Positions 49,762 through 61,228 of a stretch of DNA of 64,000 bases are shown here, one piece after another. Source of the stretch: Petrosia ficiformis. Lineage: Eukaryota; Porifera; Demospongiae; Haplosclerida; Petrosiidae. The notes under the pieces were generated by a model that was given only the letters and a program-made list of their open reading frames with translations, made no database searches and had not been told where the DNA came from. Within the stretch, counting starts at the first letter, position 1; the number at the start of each line of letters is the position of its first letter. The translations under genes and the position numbers were made by a program. The stretch spans positions 4,552,001 to 4,616,000 of the forward strand of contig OX345653.1 in assembly GCA_947044365.1 (NCBI GenBank), in the 5' to 3' direction.

Positions 49762-52433
49762 CATCATAGTATACTACATATAGTCAGGAGAATTAATGAA
49801 CAAGTTAATTTGTATTATAATCACAATTAAACAGTGAATGTGGTATATTACTACACATAATAGTTAGTTAGTTACTATATATCTACTATATCAATAGTTA
49901 GTTATTTAACTTTTTAGCATCTGAGGCAGTTATACTGGTTTGACGATATGTCTCCTTCTGGTAATCAAAATTTTAATTCCACATATGTTTCTGGTTCCAG
50001 TTTACCAAATTTTGTTTTGAGGTTTCTGTGACTTGAAAAATCATCAGGTGTGAAATCATGAGGAAGGTGCTTTTTATCTACAATGGAAAACAATAAAACA
50101 CTCGTACTATTCTAATTAATGCCCACCCTTACCAATCAATCCCAATTCCTGGTAGGCATGTGCGACTAATTCACTACAGAATATGGAACTAAGATCTTCC
50201 TCACTATTTCTTAGAAAATCAAGATAATTGTCATCAAAATCAACAGCAGACATAATCAGTTCCAAATGATTCTTTTCATAAGGAACTCCTTGAAGATCCT
50301 TACGTAACTAAAGGAATTTAATAATGAATATTCATTAATCAGCCTGATTACTTACCTGTAGTAGTTTATCATATATAATATGTCTTTGTTCATCAGTAAC
50401 ATCAGTTAGTCTCCTGACTGCCACATTATCATACCATCCAGAAAATATCTTGTTCCTCAAGGGAAGAAGTTCCACTCCTTTTCTTACAGTGCCTGAATCA
50501 ATATCCACTAATCCAGCTTTGTTAGTACTTGATTCCCAAACCATTAAATAACTAGAAAAACGAAGACGAAGAATCTACAAGAAAATAATATAGTCACATG
50601 ACACACTGTGAGTAGGTCACATGACATATTTTAGTATGTGCTTACAATAAAGAATCTACAAGAAAATAACTATATATGAACTTGTAGGTCACATGACACA
50701 ACATGTGGGTTGGTATGCTTACAACAGACATGGACTACGTAATAGTAATAGGTAATTAAAAACTGAGGTAATAGTAATTGACCTTAAGTAATATGTTCAT
50801 TTATAGTAGGGCCAGTAGTTAGTAGTTTAGTATTAGTATTGGAGGGAACTTTTTTGGGTCAGAAAGGTACAGACTTACTGATTCTGTTTTTGAGAAACTC
50901 GTAAACATTAAATGCATAGTTATTTAGTTTAAAACATGAAAGAAACCTCAATGCTACAGTAATCCATAACAGTAATAGTAATCTACTGATTTTGAAGGTA
51001 ATAGTATTCCATACTTACAATTCCAATATGAGAGAATATAGCCCCATCAAATATTTTAATAAGAGCACCTGAGCTTGTAGCACCAGAGAACAGTACAAGA
51101 TCCCCAGTTTCAAGTGTATCTCTTATCTGACTGTATGTCTGTGTATATCCCTTAGGAGCAGGTCTAATGCCTTTACTATAGTATATAATGTTAATGCAAA
51201 GATTACGAAAATAAAAATACTTACGCTATCTTTGCTAGTAATGGTGGATCACCAGTAATTAGAGGTCCTGTTTTAGTCTTCGGTAGTTTAATACTAATTG
51301 GAGGTTTCAGAGGAAGAGCATCTTGAAACGTATTGGGTCGAATATCGATAGGATTAACAATCATAACACCAAGTTCTTTATACACATGGGCTAATGTGAA
51401 GGCACATACAATCCTACTGCGTTCTTCTGGTGTCTGTGCTTCCGTTATAAACATGATCTCTTCTTTAGTATAACCAATCTCTGCTTCTACTCTAGCTGCT
51501 GTATCTAATGCCAACGAACAAGGAATCTTTTTGGTTGTATGAAGTCTACGAATAAGAACTCTGTCGTAGTCACAATAAAATATCCTGGTGACGGCGGTAA
51601 TGACTCTAACGTCTCTGTGTTGTTTATTAAAATTTTTTAGTTCCATCGGTTTAGTTTTACCTTTGATAAAGAGAAGTGGAAAGTGTGGATCACATTCGCT
51701 ATGATTTACAAATATAGCAAAGTTTGGTTCACTATGGCCAGCACGATACAGCAGTGCCAAGTCACCGGTCTCAAGACTATCTTCGATGTTTGTAAACTTC
51801 ACCTTTTCAATTTCTTCTACTTTAAAAAGGCTAGCAGTAGGAACTGACTGTGTACTTTCGTTACGATCATAATTTGTTAATTTCTTCACCTCGTACATTT
51901 GTGAATCAAGAGAACCTTTCTTCTTTTTTAGTGGGTCGAGATCATGTTGAGGTAGGGCAGAAACTTGTTCAAAATTCTCGTTATCTCCTTCATCTTGTTT
52001 AGGTCCCACTTGATGAGTTGGCTTGTTTTCAGCTACAGGTACATCAATCTCATTATTAACTTCTGGTTTTGACTTCTTACAACCCATTATATTCAAGAGA
52101 GTTGAATATGTCTTCTTGGAACTAAAGAAGGATATGTATAATACATAATTATAATTGTCAAAGTATCATTTCTCACCTTGTTAACAATACAGGTGGCCTT
52201 GTTGCTGCTCTTAATAGTTGTAATATAGTTGAGAGCAGAGAGTCTTCTTGTATCAGACAACAGTACTGAATTAGAATAGAAGAATGGACACTGGAACCAA
52301 CACGAAATGCTATAGGTCCCAATCTACTGGTAACAAGATATATCGATAGACAGGTTAGTAGTAGAGTAGTACTTCTTCTTCTTGGTGTTTCTAACTTCTC
52401 AGAAGAAAACTTACTTACTCTTTTTCTACTAAC
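48977..52433. repeat. Tandem segmental duplication, unit 1 (about 3.46 kb)
   Basis: Extends from SYCP2 intron sequence (TGTTTGTAGTTCAA) through the last SYCP2 exons and the C92-family copy A. It matches 52434-55938 at high identity with scattered small indels. The junction with unit 2 lies at 52433/52434, where CTACTAAC meets TGTTTGTAG. Confidence 0.93.
49965..52087 (-). CDS. C92-family permuted papain-fold protein, copy A (C-terminally truncated)
   Basis: Five exons (high to low): 52087-51225, 51175-51019, 50574-50356, 50307-50133, 50077-49965; 508 residues. Charged N-terminal region (MGCKKSKPEV, KKKK), then two related domains. Domain 2 has the marks of PF05708 (YaeF/YiiX, C92): LETGDLVLFSG, FSHIGI (catalytic His), VWESS, FCSELVAHAYQELG (catalytic Cys). 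Domain 1 repeats the pattern, but the His motif has become NFAIF while VCAFTLAHVYKELG keeps a Cys. C92 enzymes are amidase/hydrolase-like; the substrate here is unknown. Compared with copy B: Gly3 is Cys, and an extra A at 49967-49970 shifts the frame so the protein ends KF-stop, losing about 25 residues. The upstream exon of copy B has lost its start here (see findings). Confidence 0.8.
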
Positions 52434-55400
52434 TGTTTGTAGTTCAAATCACCTAATAATTATTATATATAATAATATATATATAATTATAATACTGTTA
52501 GTTACGAAACCTGATAAGACACCAGCTGTAAAGGTAGTTATAGTCATTGTGACAGAAAGTTCCTCACATCATTTGACACTCAGTTAATGAATATGTTGTC
52601 AGTAATAGAACAGAATATATCACAAAAAAATGAATCACATAAAGAAGCAATGGTTAGCTAATATAAGAACTACTTTTGAAAAGAAGATAATAATTCACTA
52701 CTCTTCCAGGTTGCTATTAAGAGTATGGTAGAGGAAAGTAACAATGTTGAACAACTGTGAGTATATGTTATCACAAGTACATGTAGAGAGAGAGACAGAC
52801 AGACAGAGAGATAGAGGGAGGGAGGGACAGAAACAGAGACACCACATGGACAAGTTTAGATTGTTCATTACAGTACAGTACAGTACATGTATGTTCATGT
52901 ATCTTGCTTTCTGATTCTGTTCATGTTAGGGTTAATGATATTCATAGCCTATATGAGTCATTATTTAAAGAATTGAAGCAAATGGAAAGCAAAGAGAATG
53001 CACTAGTCAATGAAACATGCCATTCTGTAATGGATGAAATTAGAGAACATAGACAAAGGATTCTGAAACAAGCTGTGAGCAATTACTATACATATCTACT
53101 AATTAATTATATATATCTCAATCTAGCATGACAAGGAAATCCAACATGTACGAAAAACTTTATTGATGTGTTATCAACTCTCATAACATCATAGTATACT
53201 ACATATAGTCAGGAGAATTAATGAACAAGTTAATTTGTATTATAATCATTATCTAAACAGTGAATGTAGTATATTATATATTATTACACATAAATGTAGT
53301 TAGTTACTATTATATCTACTGTATCAATAGTTAGTTATGTTCTTTATTTAACTTTTTAGCATCTGAGGCAGTTATACTGGTTTGACGATATGTCTCCTTC
53401 TCGTAATCAAATTTTAATTCCACATATATTTCTGGTTCCAGTTTACCAAATTTTGTTTTGAGGTTTCTGTGACTTGAAAAATCATCAGGTGTGAAATCAT
53501 GAGGAAGGTGCGTTTTATCTACAATGGAAAACAAAATAAAACACTTGTACTATTCTAATTAATGCCCACTCTTACCAATCAATCCCAATTCCTGGTAGGC
53601 ATGTGCGACTAATTCACTACAGAATATGGAACTAAGATCTTCCTCACTATTTCTTAGAAAATCAAGATAATTGTCATCAAAATCAACAGCAGACATAATC
53701 AGTTCCAACTGATTCTTTTCATAAGGAACTCCTTGAAGATCCTTACGTAACTAAAGGAATTTAATAATGAATATTCATTAATCAGCCTGATTACTTACCT
53801 CTAGTAGTTTATCATATATAATATGTCTTTGTTCATCAGTAACATCAGTTAGTCTCCTGACTGCCACATGATCATACCATCCAGAAAATATCTTGTTTCG
53901 CAATGGAAGAAGTTCCACTCCTTTTCTTACAGTGCCCGAATCAACATCCACTAATCCAGCTTTGTTAGTACTTGATTCCCAAACCATTAAATAACTAGAA
54001 TAACGAGGACGAAGAATCTACAAGAAAATAATATAGTCACATGACACACTGTAAGTAGGTCACATGACATATTTTAGTATGTGCTTACAATAAAGAATCT
54101 ACAAGAAAATAACTATATATGAACTTGAGTATGTCACATGACACACGAGTAAGTCACATGACACAACATGTGGGTTGGTATGCTTACAACAGACATGGAC
54201 TAATAGTAATAGGGAATTAAAAACTGAGGTAATAGTAATAGACGGTATATACAATCTCAATGTTGAGGTTGTAGTAATTGACCTTAAGTAATATGTTCAT
54301 TTATAGTAGGGCCAGTAGTTAGTAGTTTAGTATTAGTATTGGAGGGAACTTTTTTGGGTCAGAAAGGTACAGACTTACTGATTCTGTTTTTGAGAAACTC
54401 GTAAACATTAAATGCATAGTTATTTAGTTTAAAACATGAAAGAAACCTCAATGCTACAGTAATCCATAACAGTAATAGTAATCTACTGATTTTTAAGGTA
54501 ATAGTATTCCATACTTACAATTCCAATATGAGAGAATATAGCCCCATCAAATATTTTAATAAGAGCACCTGAGCTTGTAGCACCAGAGAACAGTACAAGA
54601 TCCCCAGTTTCAAGTGTATCTCTTATCTGACTGTATGTCTGTGTATATCCCTTAGGAGCAGGTCTAATGCCTTTACTGTAGTATATAATGGTAATGCAAA
54701 GATTAAGAAAATAAAAATACTTACGCTATCTGTGCTAGTAATGGTGGATCACCAGTAATTAGAGGTCCTGGTTTGGTCTTCGGTAGTTTAATACTAATTG
54801 GAGGTTTCAGAGGAAGAGCATCTTGAAACGTATCGGGTCGAATATCGATAGGATTAACAATCATAACACCAAGTTCTTTATACACATGGGCTAACGTGAA
54901 GGCACATACAATCCTACTGCGTTCTTCTGGTGTCTGTGCTTCCGTTATAAACATGATCTCTTGTTTAGTATAACCAATCTCTGCTTCTACTCTAGCTGCT
55001 GTATCTAACGCCAATGAACAAGGAATCTTTTTAGTTGTATGAAGTCTACGAATAAGAACTCTGTCATAATCACCATAAAATATCCTGGTGACGGCGGTAA
55101 TGACTCTAACATCTCTGTGTTGTTTATTAAAATTTTTTAGTTCCATCGGTTTAGTTTTACCTTTGATAAAGAGAAGAGGAAAGTGTGGATCACATTCACT
55201 ATGATTTACAAATATAGCAAAGTTTGGTTCACTATGGCCAGCACGATACAGCAGTGCCAAGTCACCGGTCTGAAGACTATCTTCAATGTTTTTAAACTTC
55301 ACCTTTTCAATTTCTTCTACTTTAAAAAGGCTAGCAGTAGGAACTGACTGTGTACTTTCGTTACGATCATATTTTGTTAATTTCTTTACCTCGTACATTT

Positions 55401-55938
55401 GTGAATCAAGAGAACCTTTCTTCTTTTTTAGTGGGTCGAGATCATGTTGAGGTAGGGCAGAAACGTGTTCAAAACTCTCGTTATCTCCTTCATCTTGTTT
55501 AGGTGTGGCTCCCACTTGAGGAGTTGGCTTGTTTTCAGCTACAGGTACATCAACCTCATTATTAACTTCTGGTTTTGACTTCTTACCACCCATTATATTC
55601 AAGAGAGTTGAATATGTCTTCTTGGAACTAAAGAAGGATATGTATAATACATAATTATAATTGTCTAGTATCATTTCTCACCTTGTTAACAATACAGGTG
55701 GCCTTGTTGCTGCTCTTAATAGTTGTAATATAGTTGAGAGCAGAGAGTCTTCTTGTATCAGACAACAGTACTGAATCAGAATAGAAGAATGGACACTGGA
55801 ACCAACACGAAATGCTACAGGTCCCAATCTACTGGTAACAAGGTATATCGATAGACAGGTTAGTAGTAGAGTAGTACTTCTTCTTCTTGGTGTTTCTAAC
55901 TTCTCAGAAGAAAACTTACTTACTCTTTTTCTACTAAC
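52434..55938. repeat. Tandem segmental duplication, unit 2 (about 3.5 kb)
   Basis: Second copy of the 48977-52433 unit, ending at CTACTAAC before the unduplicated part of the C92 copy B upstream exon. It is slightly longer through small insertions, e.g. around 54130-54265. Confidence 0.93.
52501..53186 (+). pseudogene. Decaying copy of the last SYCP2 exons
   Basis: Duplicates SYCP2 exons 20-23. The first exon has lost 10 bases (the original GTTAGTGTATCTAAAG now reads GTAAAG), which shifts the frame before the coiled coil. The next two exons and splice sites are intact, and the last has an in-frame 9-bp loss. No promoter or start belongs to it, so it is a by-product of the tandem duplication. 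Confidence 0.85.
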
Positions 55939-55992
55939 ATAGATAGCCCGTGTTTTCTCCCAAAAGAAGTACACCAGCTCAGCTAATAGCAT
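53331..55992 (-). CDS. C92-family permuted papain-fold protein, copy B (full-length)
   Basis: Core exons (high to low): 55593 or 55627-54725, 54675-54519, 54017-53799, 53750-53576, 53518-53331, giving 535 residues from ATG 55593 (MGGKKSKPEV). An additional upstream exon 55992-55682 joins in phase to an acceptor at 55627 and would give 650 residues with a hydrophobic N-terminal segment (TTLLLTCLSIYLVTSRLG). Three of three substitutions in that exon between copies are silent or Val/Ile, which favours coding. Two C92-like domains as in copy A: degenerate first (NFAIF for the His motif), intact second (FSHIGI, WESS, FCSELV). The C terminus continues past the copy A stop (DYEKETYRQTSITASDAKKL). 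If the short form is used, MGGKKS is a textbook N-myristoylation signal. Confidence 0.8.
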
Positions 55993-56114
55993 ACCAACGA
56001 CTACAATTTTACTAATTTGAGTTATTAATTTTGTTTGATGTGTTGTTATTACTCACATGACTATGACGTCATAATTACTACATCACTAATGAATAATTAA
56101 AAAATCAAAAATAG

Positions 56115-57293
56115 TTATCTATCAAAAGTGTCTAATGATCCATTATAGAATAGCAGGGTTCTTGTTGGTAAAGGAACACTCAATAAGTCCGTCCCACCAT
56201 GACGAACAGACTGAGATAATGAATGGTTGTATACATCTGCATCCTATATAAGTAGTGATTATAAATCATGTGACATATAGTCATGTGACATAATATTGAC
56301 CTGGTATTCTGTGATAAAATCCATTAGTTCCATTGCTAATAATCTATTAGTGTGTTTTAAATGTTCAAGACTTGTTGAAGCAAACAATTTATGAGAAACT
56401 ATCTGTGGATATAATATATGTACTATATTATAACTATAATTAATATTATGTGTTAATTACCTTCTCACTAACAGTACGATTAGCTTCTTCACTAAATAAA
56501 GGAATACCGAAACATAGTTCCAAAGGTACCCAATCACTAGCTAATTTACGCACTGACAGAGGTAGCTCTTCATTCAACATTGAGTCACCAACAGTTGATA
56601 CAGGTGTGGATGGGTGTGGTTTATTTGATGATATTGATTGTTCTCCAATACCTAACTCTTTCAAATCCTCTAAAAACTCTGATATTTCTTCTTCTCTAGC
56701 TCTTAAACTTGGATCTAACACATTATATTTACACAATACACATCTGATATGCACAATATATTAAAACATATAACAAACAAAATAAAAACATAATACAAAC
56801 ACACAGTGGCACAAGTGTATATTATACACACACAATGGCAATATACATACCATTAACAATCTGTCTTTTGTTATCTTGTGTTTTGATTGATGGTATTCCA
56901 GTATATAACATAGTTACATATCCACAAGTATGTTTCAAATCAGTGATATCTTCTAACTGTTTCAGAGCAGGATGATTAACCAAATCGTCTGAAGATGAAG
57001 TATAATAACAGTGATTGAAACAGTCACATGACTATCAACTGACCTTCTGGTAATCCTTCTCTTTCAAATGGAAAAGTCACATACTGGAGTTTCCCTTCTG
57101 CGTGCCAGCCGTATGCCTTTATATGTTATTAATAATTATAAAATATGATAGTAATTAATATACCTGGAGTAGAACTGCCGAGTGTGTGAGAGCTTCGTTG
57201 AGTGACAGCAAAATATTTGAACTATTTATAATAGCATGATCATGACCCCAAGATGTTAGGAGGATTTTACTGTATCTCTGAACACATTGAATG

Positions 57294-57338
<45 letters not shown>

Positions 57339-60298
57339 GTAATTAATTTGATATAAATGACATACTCTAAAATATGATGGAAGTGTTGTTAATCTTGTTC
57401 CTCTAGTGAGAAGTAAAGAGACAGGTCCTGTACCTAGTCTGTGATACAACCACAACTTGAACCAAATGGAATTCATCTCGGGTATTGCTGGACCTAAAAG
57501 AAAAAGGAGAGAGACGAAGGAAGAGGAGAAAGAGGAGGAGAAAGAGGAGGAGAAGTTGTATACCTATATGTGGTGGATTACAACTGCTAACTGAATGTAC
57601 TTCCTGACTTACAGGTGCCATGGAAACCAAAACACTGATGAAGAATAATATATCTCATTCAAATAGAGTAGGAAGAGTACATACCTATAGTTCTTCAACA
57701 TAAGTCTACTGAGAGTTCCTCTATCTAGTTTAGTAATACTTTCACAATGAAGGAGATCAAGACCAGGTGAGTTATCTTTATCTATAAACAATAATTTATA
57801 CCATTATACCATTATACCATTGTACCATTGTACTACCAGTATCATTACACCATTGACCATTGTACCATTATACCATTGTACTACCAGTATCATTACACCA
57901 TTGACCATTGTACTATTATACCATTGTACTACCAGTATCATTACACTATTGACCATTGTACCATTATACCATTGTACTACCAGTATCATTACACCATTGA
58001 CCATTATACCATTGTACTACAGTGTCATTATACCATTGACAATTGTACTACTACACTATTATACATCTATCATTATAAGTTGTACACCATTGGATCATAT
58101 TATACACAGTTGTTACTCACCATAGACACATAATTGAGGATTGTGTCGTAGAAATTTTATAGTATGACGTAAAGTCACAGCATGATGAAAGTACCTTTGT
58201 GCTTCTCCTTCACCCTCTGGTTCATCGCCAACTTTATCTAACTCTGTCATAAAACTATCAAGAGCTTCATCAGTTAATTTCCCAACTTCAAACATAGTGA
58301 CAGCATGATTCTTCAAACTCTATGGAGATATTAATAATGTAATCTTTCATAGCATAATAATATCTTACAGGTGATAGATTACCCATCATCAGAAAAGCAG
58401 TGAGTGTAGAGTCAAACAGAAACCCAATTCTACGATGAAACACGTTTTCAGTTGATGGATCTGTAATAATATATATTAATACAATCTGTTGATAATTATA
58501 TATACAATAGTGACCTATATATGTTTTTAATGATGGCTCTTCTTCTTCCTTTTCTCCTCCATCAGTCATCTCTTCAGTTAATAAAAAATCTTCCATTACC
58601 AGATCAGTAACATCCTGAAGTTCCATTGTTGAGTTAACTTCTGATGTCATGTGACTTCCTTCATCCCGTTGTTTCCATGATTCATGGTAACTAGATGAAT
58701 CAGGAAATGACTTCTTCTGACCAAATCCAAGACGAATAAACACAGATACTGCATTCTGTCAGTAATGTAAGACAATGAACTAATGGATGAAACAGTGGAC
58801 TACTGGATCAGACAATGGATTTTCAAAACAATGGACTGAATGAATAAAACATCAACTAACGAATGAGACAATGGTCAATCGACTACTGGATGAACTACTA
58901 GATGACAACAATAGACTAATGGATGAAACAATAGACTAATGGATGAACTAACAAATGAAATAACGGAACATATAGAATACAACAAACCTTGACTTCTTGT
59001 AGATCTATTTGTAACACACTGGCCAATTCAGAAATGTTAGTGTGTTCATTAATAGATACAAATACTTTATAAAGAAGGGTCTCAAAATAATCACCCTGGA
59101 CCCTATTCATAACAAACCCCTTCAGAGGGGGCACAACTATATAATCATCATCATTTATAAGAATTACAAGATATACAATTCTACGAATGTAGAGATCTGA
59201 AGAAAAAGGTATTTGTAATATTGATATGGTAATTCAACATACTTCTAACAATCTTTCTGTCTATTGTACCAACTATCTGTGGTCCCTCTTTGATAATAAA
59301 ATCTATAATTTTGTGTTCTTCAGGAGTACATCGCTATATAATGATATTCATTGTTTCATTATTCACCATATGACATGCAACTATACAAATCATCACATCC
59401 ATATTTATTGAATATGAACAGATATTGTGTTAACTCACTTCTATCTCCTCCTCAGTCACATATCCCACATTCACAACCCACCATGGCTGTACTTCAACAT
59501 CATCAGAAAGACAAGATGGAATAAATTCACTGGGAGATCTTCGACGCCAGAAACGCTTCAAAAGTAAATCATTTGATCATGTGATGTCATAATGATGTCA
59601 TAATATACCTTTGATTTATACTTATTCATTATATCAATGTATTCATTACGTCCAATTCCAGTTAGCAATAAACCTGTTTTATAAACAGGTTTAGTTAGAC
59701 ATTCCATTATCTAATCAACTTACAATCTCTTGCAGTGAAGTTAGGAAGAGAGTCATAACTTTTTTGTTCCACCATTATCATTTCTAACATACTATGATAA
59801 TAGTCAAATGGTGTTATCCTCAAACCTTGTACACACTGATCTTGTAGATGATATGGATATAACTATATTAAAAGGGTTAATAATTATTACAATCATGACC
59901 AATTGATTAATGGGGTCAATACTAATAATTACCATCATGTGGTCACGACAGTACTGCAAAACATCTTCATAATATTTCCGCTCTTTTCTCATGACTTGAC
60001 GTACTAATGAATAAATAATCATGTGACAGTCATGTGATTATCAGTCACACCCACCTAGATTTGTTTTCCATACAAGTTGGTTCGCTATACTGTACTGTAC
60101 AATATTCTGTTCATACACACCTCGACTGTTATTCATGGACTGCATCAACAAACAAAGAAACAGATGAGTAAACAAATCAATGACATAGGTCTTTAAATAA
60201 TAATGTACCTCTTTAACTGATGGTGGTAATTTTCCCCATTGAGTATTTTGACGAATATGAAATGCCAATTCTGGACTAACACTCTCAATGGTAGCCAT
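56115..60298 (-). CDS. FAM91A1: FAM91A1, golgin/TBC1D23-binding trafficking protein
   Basis: Twenty exons (high to low): 60298-60209, 60139-60055, 60003-59933, 59862-59724, 59673-59609, 59555-59439, 59333-59243, 59196-58988, 58755-58515, 58460-58369, 58319-58121, 57781-57685, 57634-57564, 57493-57366, 57277-57164, 57116-57044, 56988-56851, 56714-56461, 56402-56301, 56243-56115; 834 residues (human 838). Near-identical blocks: [131 protein letters not shown]91A1 works with TBC1D23 and WDR11 in tethering endosome-derived vesicles at the trans-Golgi. Confidence 0.97.
57296..57338. repeat. (GATA)n microsatellite in FAM91A1 intron
   Basis: About eleven GATA repeats between FAM91A1 exons 14 and 15. 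Confidence 0.95.
57798..58075. repeat. Minisatellite, ~48-bp unit, in FAM91A1 intron
   Basis: Four to five copies of a unit running ACCATTGTACTACCAGTATC to CCATTGTACCATTAT, built from smaller ACCATT words. Open frames on both strands (YQYHYTIDH and VVQWYNGT repeats) come from it. Confidence 0.93.
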
Positions 60299-61228
60299 AA
60301 CTAGAAGAGGTAGGTAGGTGTGCCCTCAGTGGGTGTGGTGATGGGCAAAGGGGGTAGGGTTGTCTCTAAGCAGGTGTGGTTATTTTTCAGGCGGATGTTC
60401 TCAATCTCCATTCCTGACTTACACACCCAGACAGAGAAGTGCAGATTCTAGTATTGGTGAGTTACTGCAACTCGTATCTCCATAACTAATTAATAGTAAA
60501 CTGTGTCTTGAATGAATGTAATGTTATAGCAATACCTTTCCTTCATCATTTGATATAAACTTATGTATATATATATACATAATTATGTATTATTTGTAAT
60601 ATTATATATATATAATATATATATAATTATGATCTGTGTGCAATATGATATTATATGTATTATATGTATTATATATAATATTACGATGTATTGCAAACAA
60701 AGCTTTATAACTCAACACATAATATGTAAACAAACAATTTGATAAGTTACATTTTCATTCAACATTGAATGAGAGGGGGTCTGTATTACGATATATATAA
60801 TATGTGTTATATAATAATTATATATGTAATTTGTTAAGTGCAATTCACTATTTACAAAATGATAAATGCCTTATCATAACACAGGAACTACAGTTATGCA
60901 TTCCCTGGGACTAACCCTGATATTAGTGATGTACTATGTACCCATGAACTATGTCTCTCCTTAAACATATGTCTAGACTATCATTCACCTTGACCTCAGA
61001 AAAATGTTCTTTGGAATGAGTAATAATCTTTTTACCTGTATATACCATTTTTGTATAATTATCCTTCCTGTTTTTTTTTGTTTATGTCAAATTTCAATTG
61101 AGTTACAGTATTTAACCTTATGACCTGTACACTATAGTACATATAAAGTCATTACAATCTAATTTGAGGTCATCATAATGTGAACAGTCTTTAGTACACT
61201 GCCTAACACCTTTATATTCAGTTAGAAA
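60299..61228. other. Divergent intergenic FAM91A1/neurocalcin, with likely 5' UTR exon
   Basis: GC-richer stretch at 60300-60440 (GGTGTGGTGATGGGCAAAGG) is probably the shared promoter. A donor-like TTG/GTGAGT at about 60456 suggests a non-coding first exon of the neurocalcin gene, spliced to the acceptor TATATTCAG just before 61221. The intervening sequence is AT-rich with (TA)n tracts around 60590-60630. No other gene seen. Confidence 0.55.

Noticed and set aside
57804..58133. Overlapping ~100-codon frames on both strands
   Set aside because: Translation of a 48-bp minisatellite in a FAM91A1 intron; all frames open because the unit is a multiple of three without stops.
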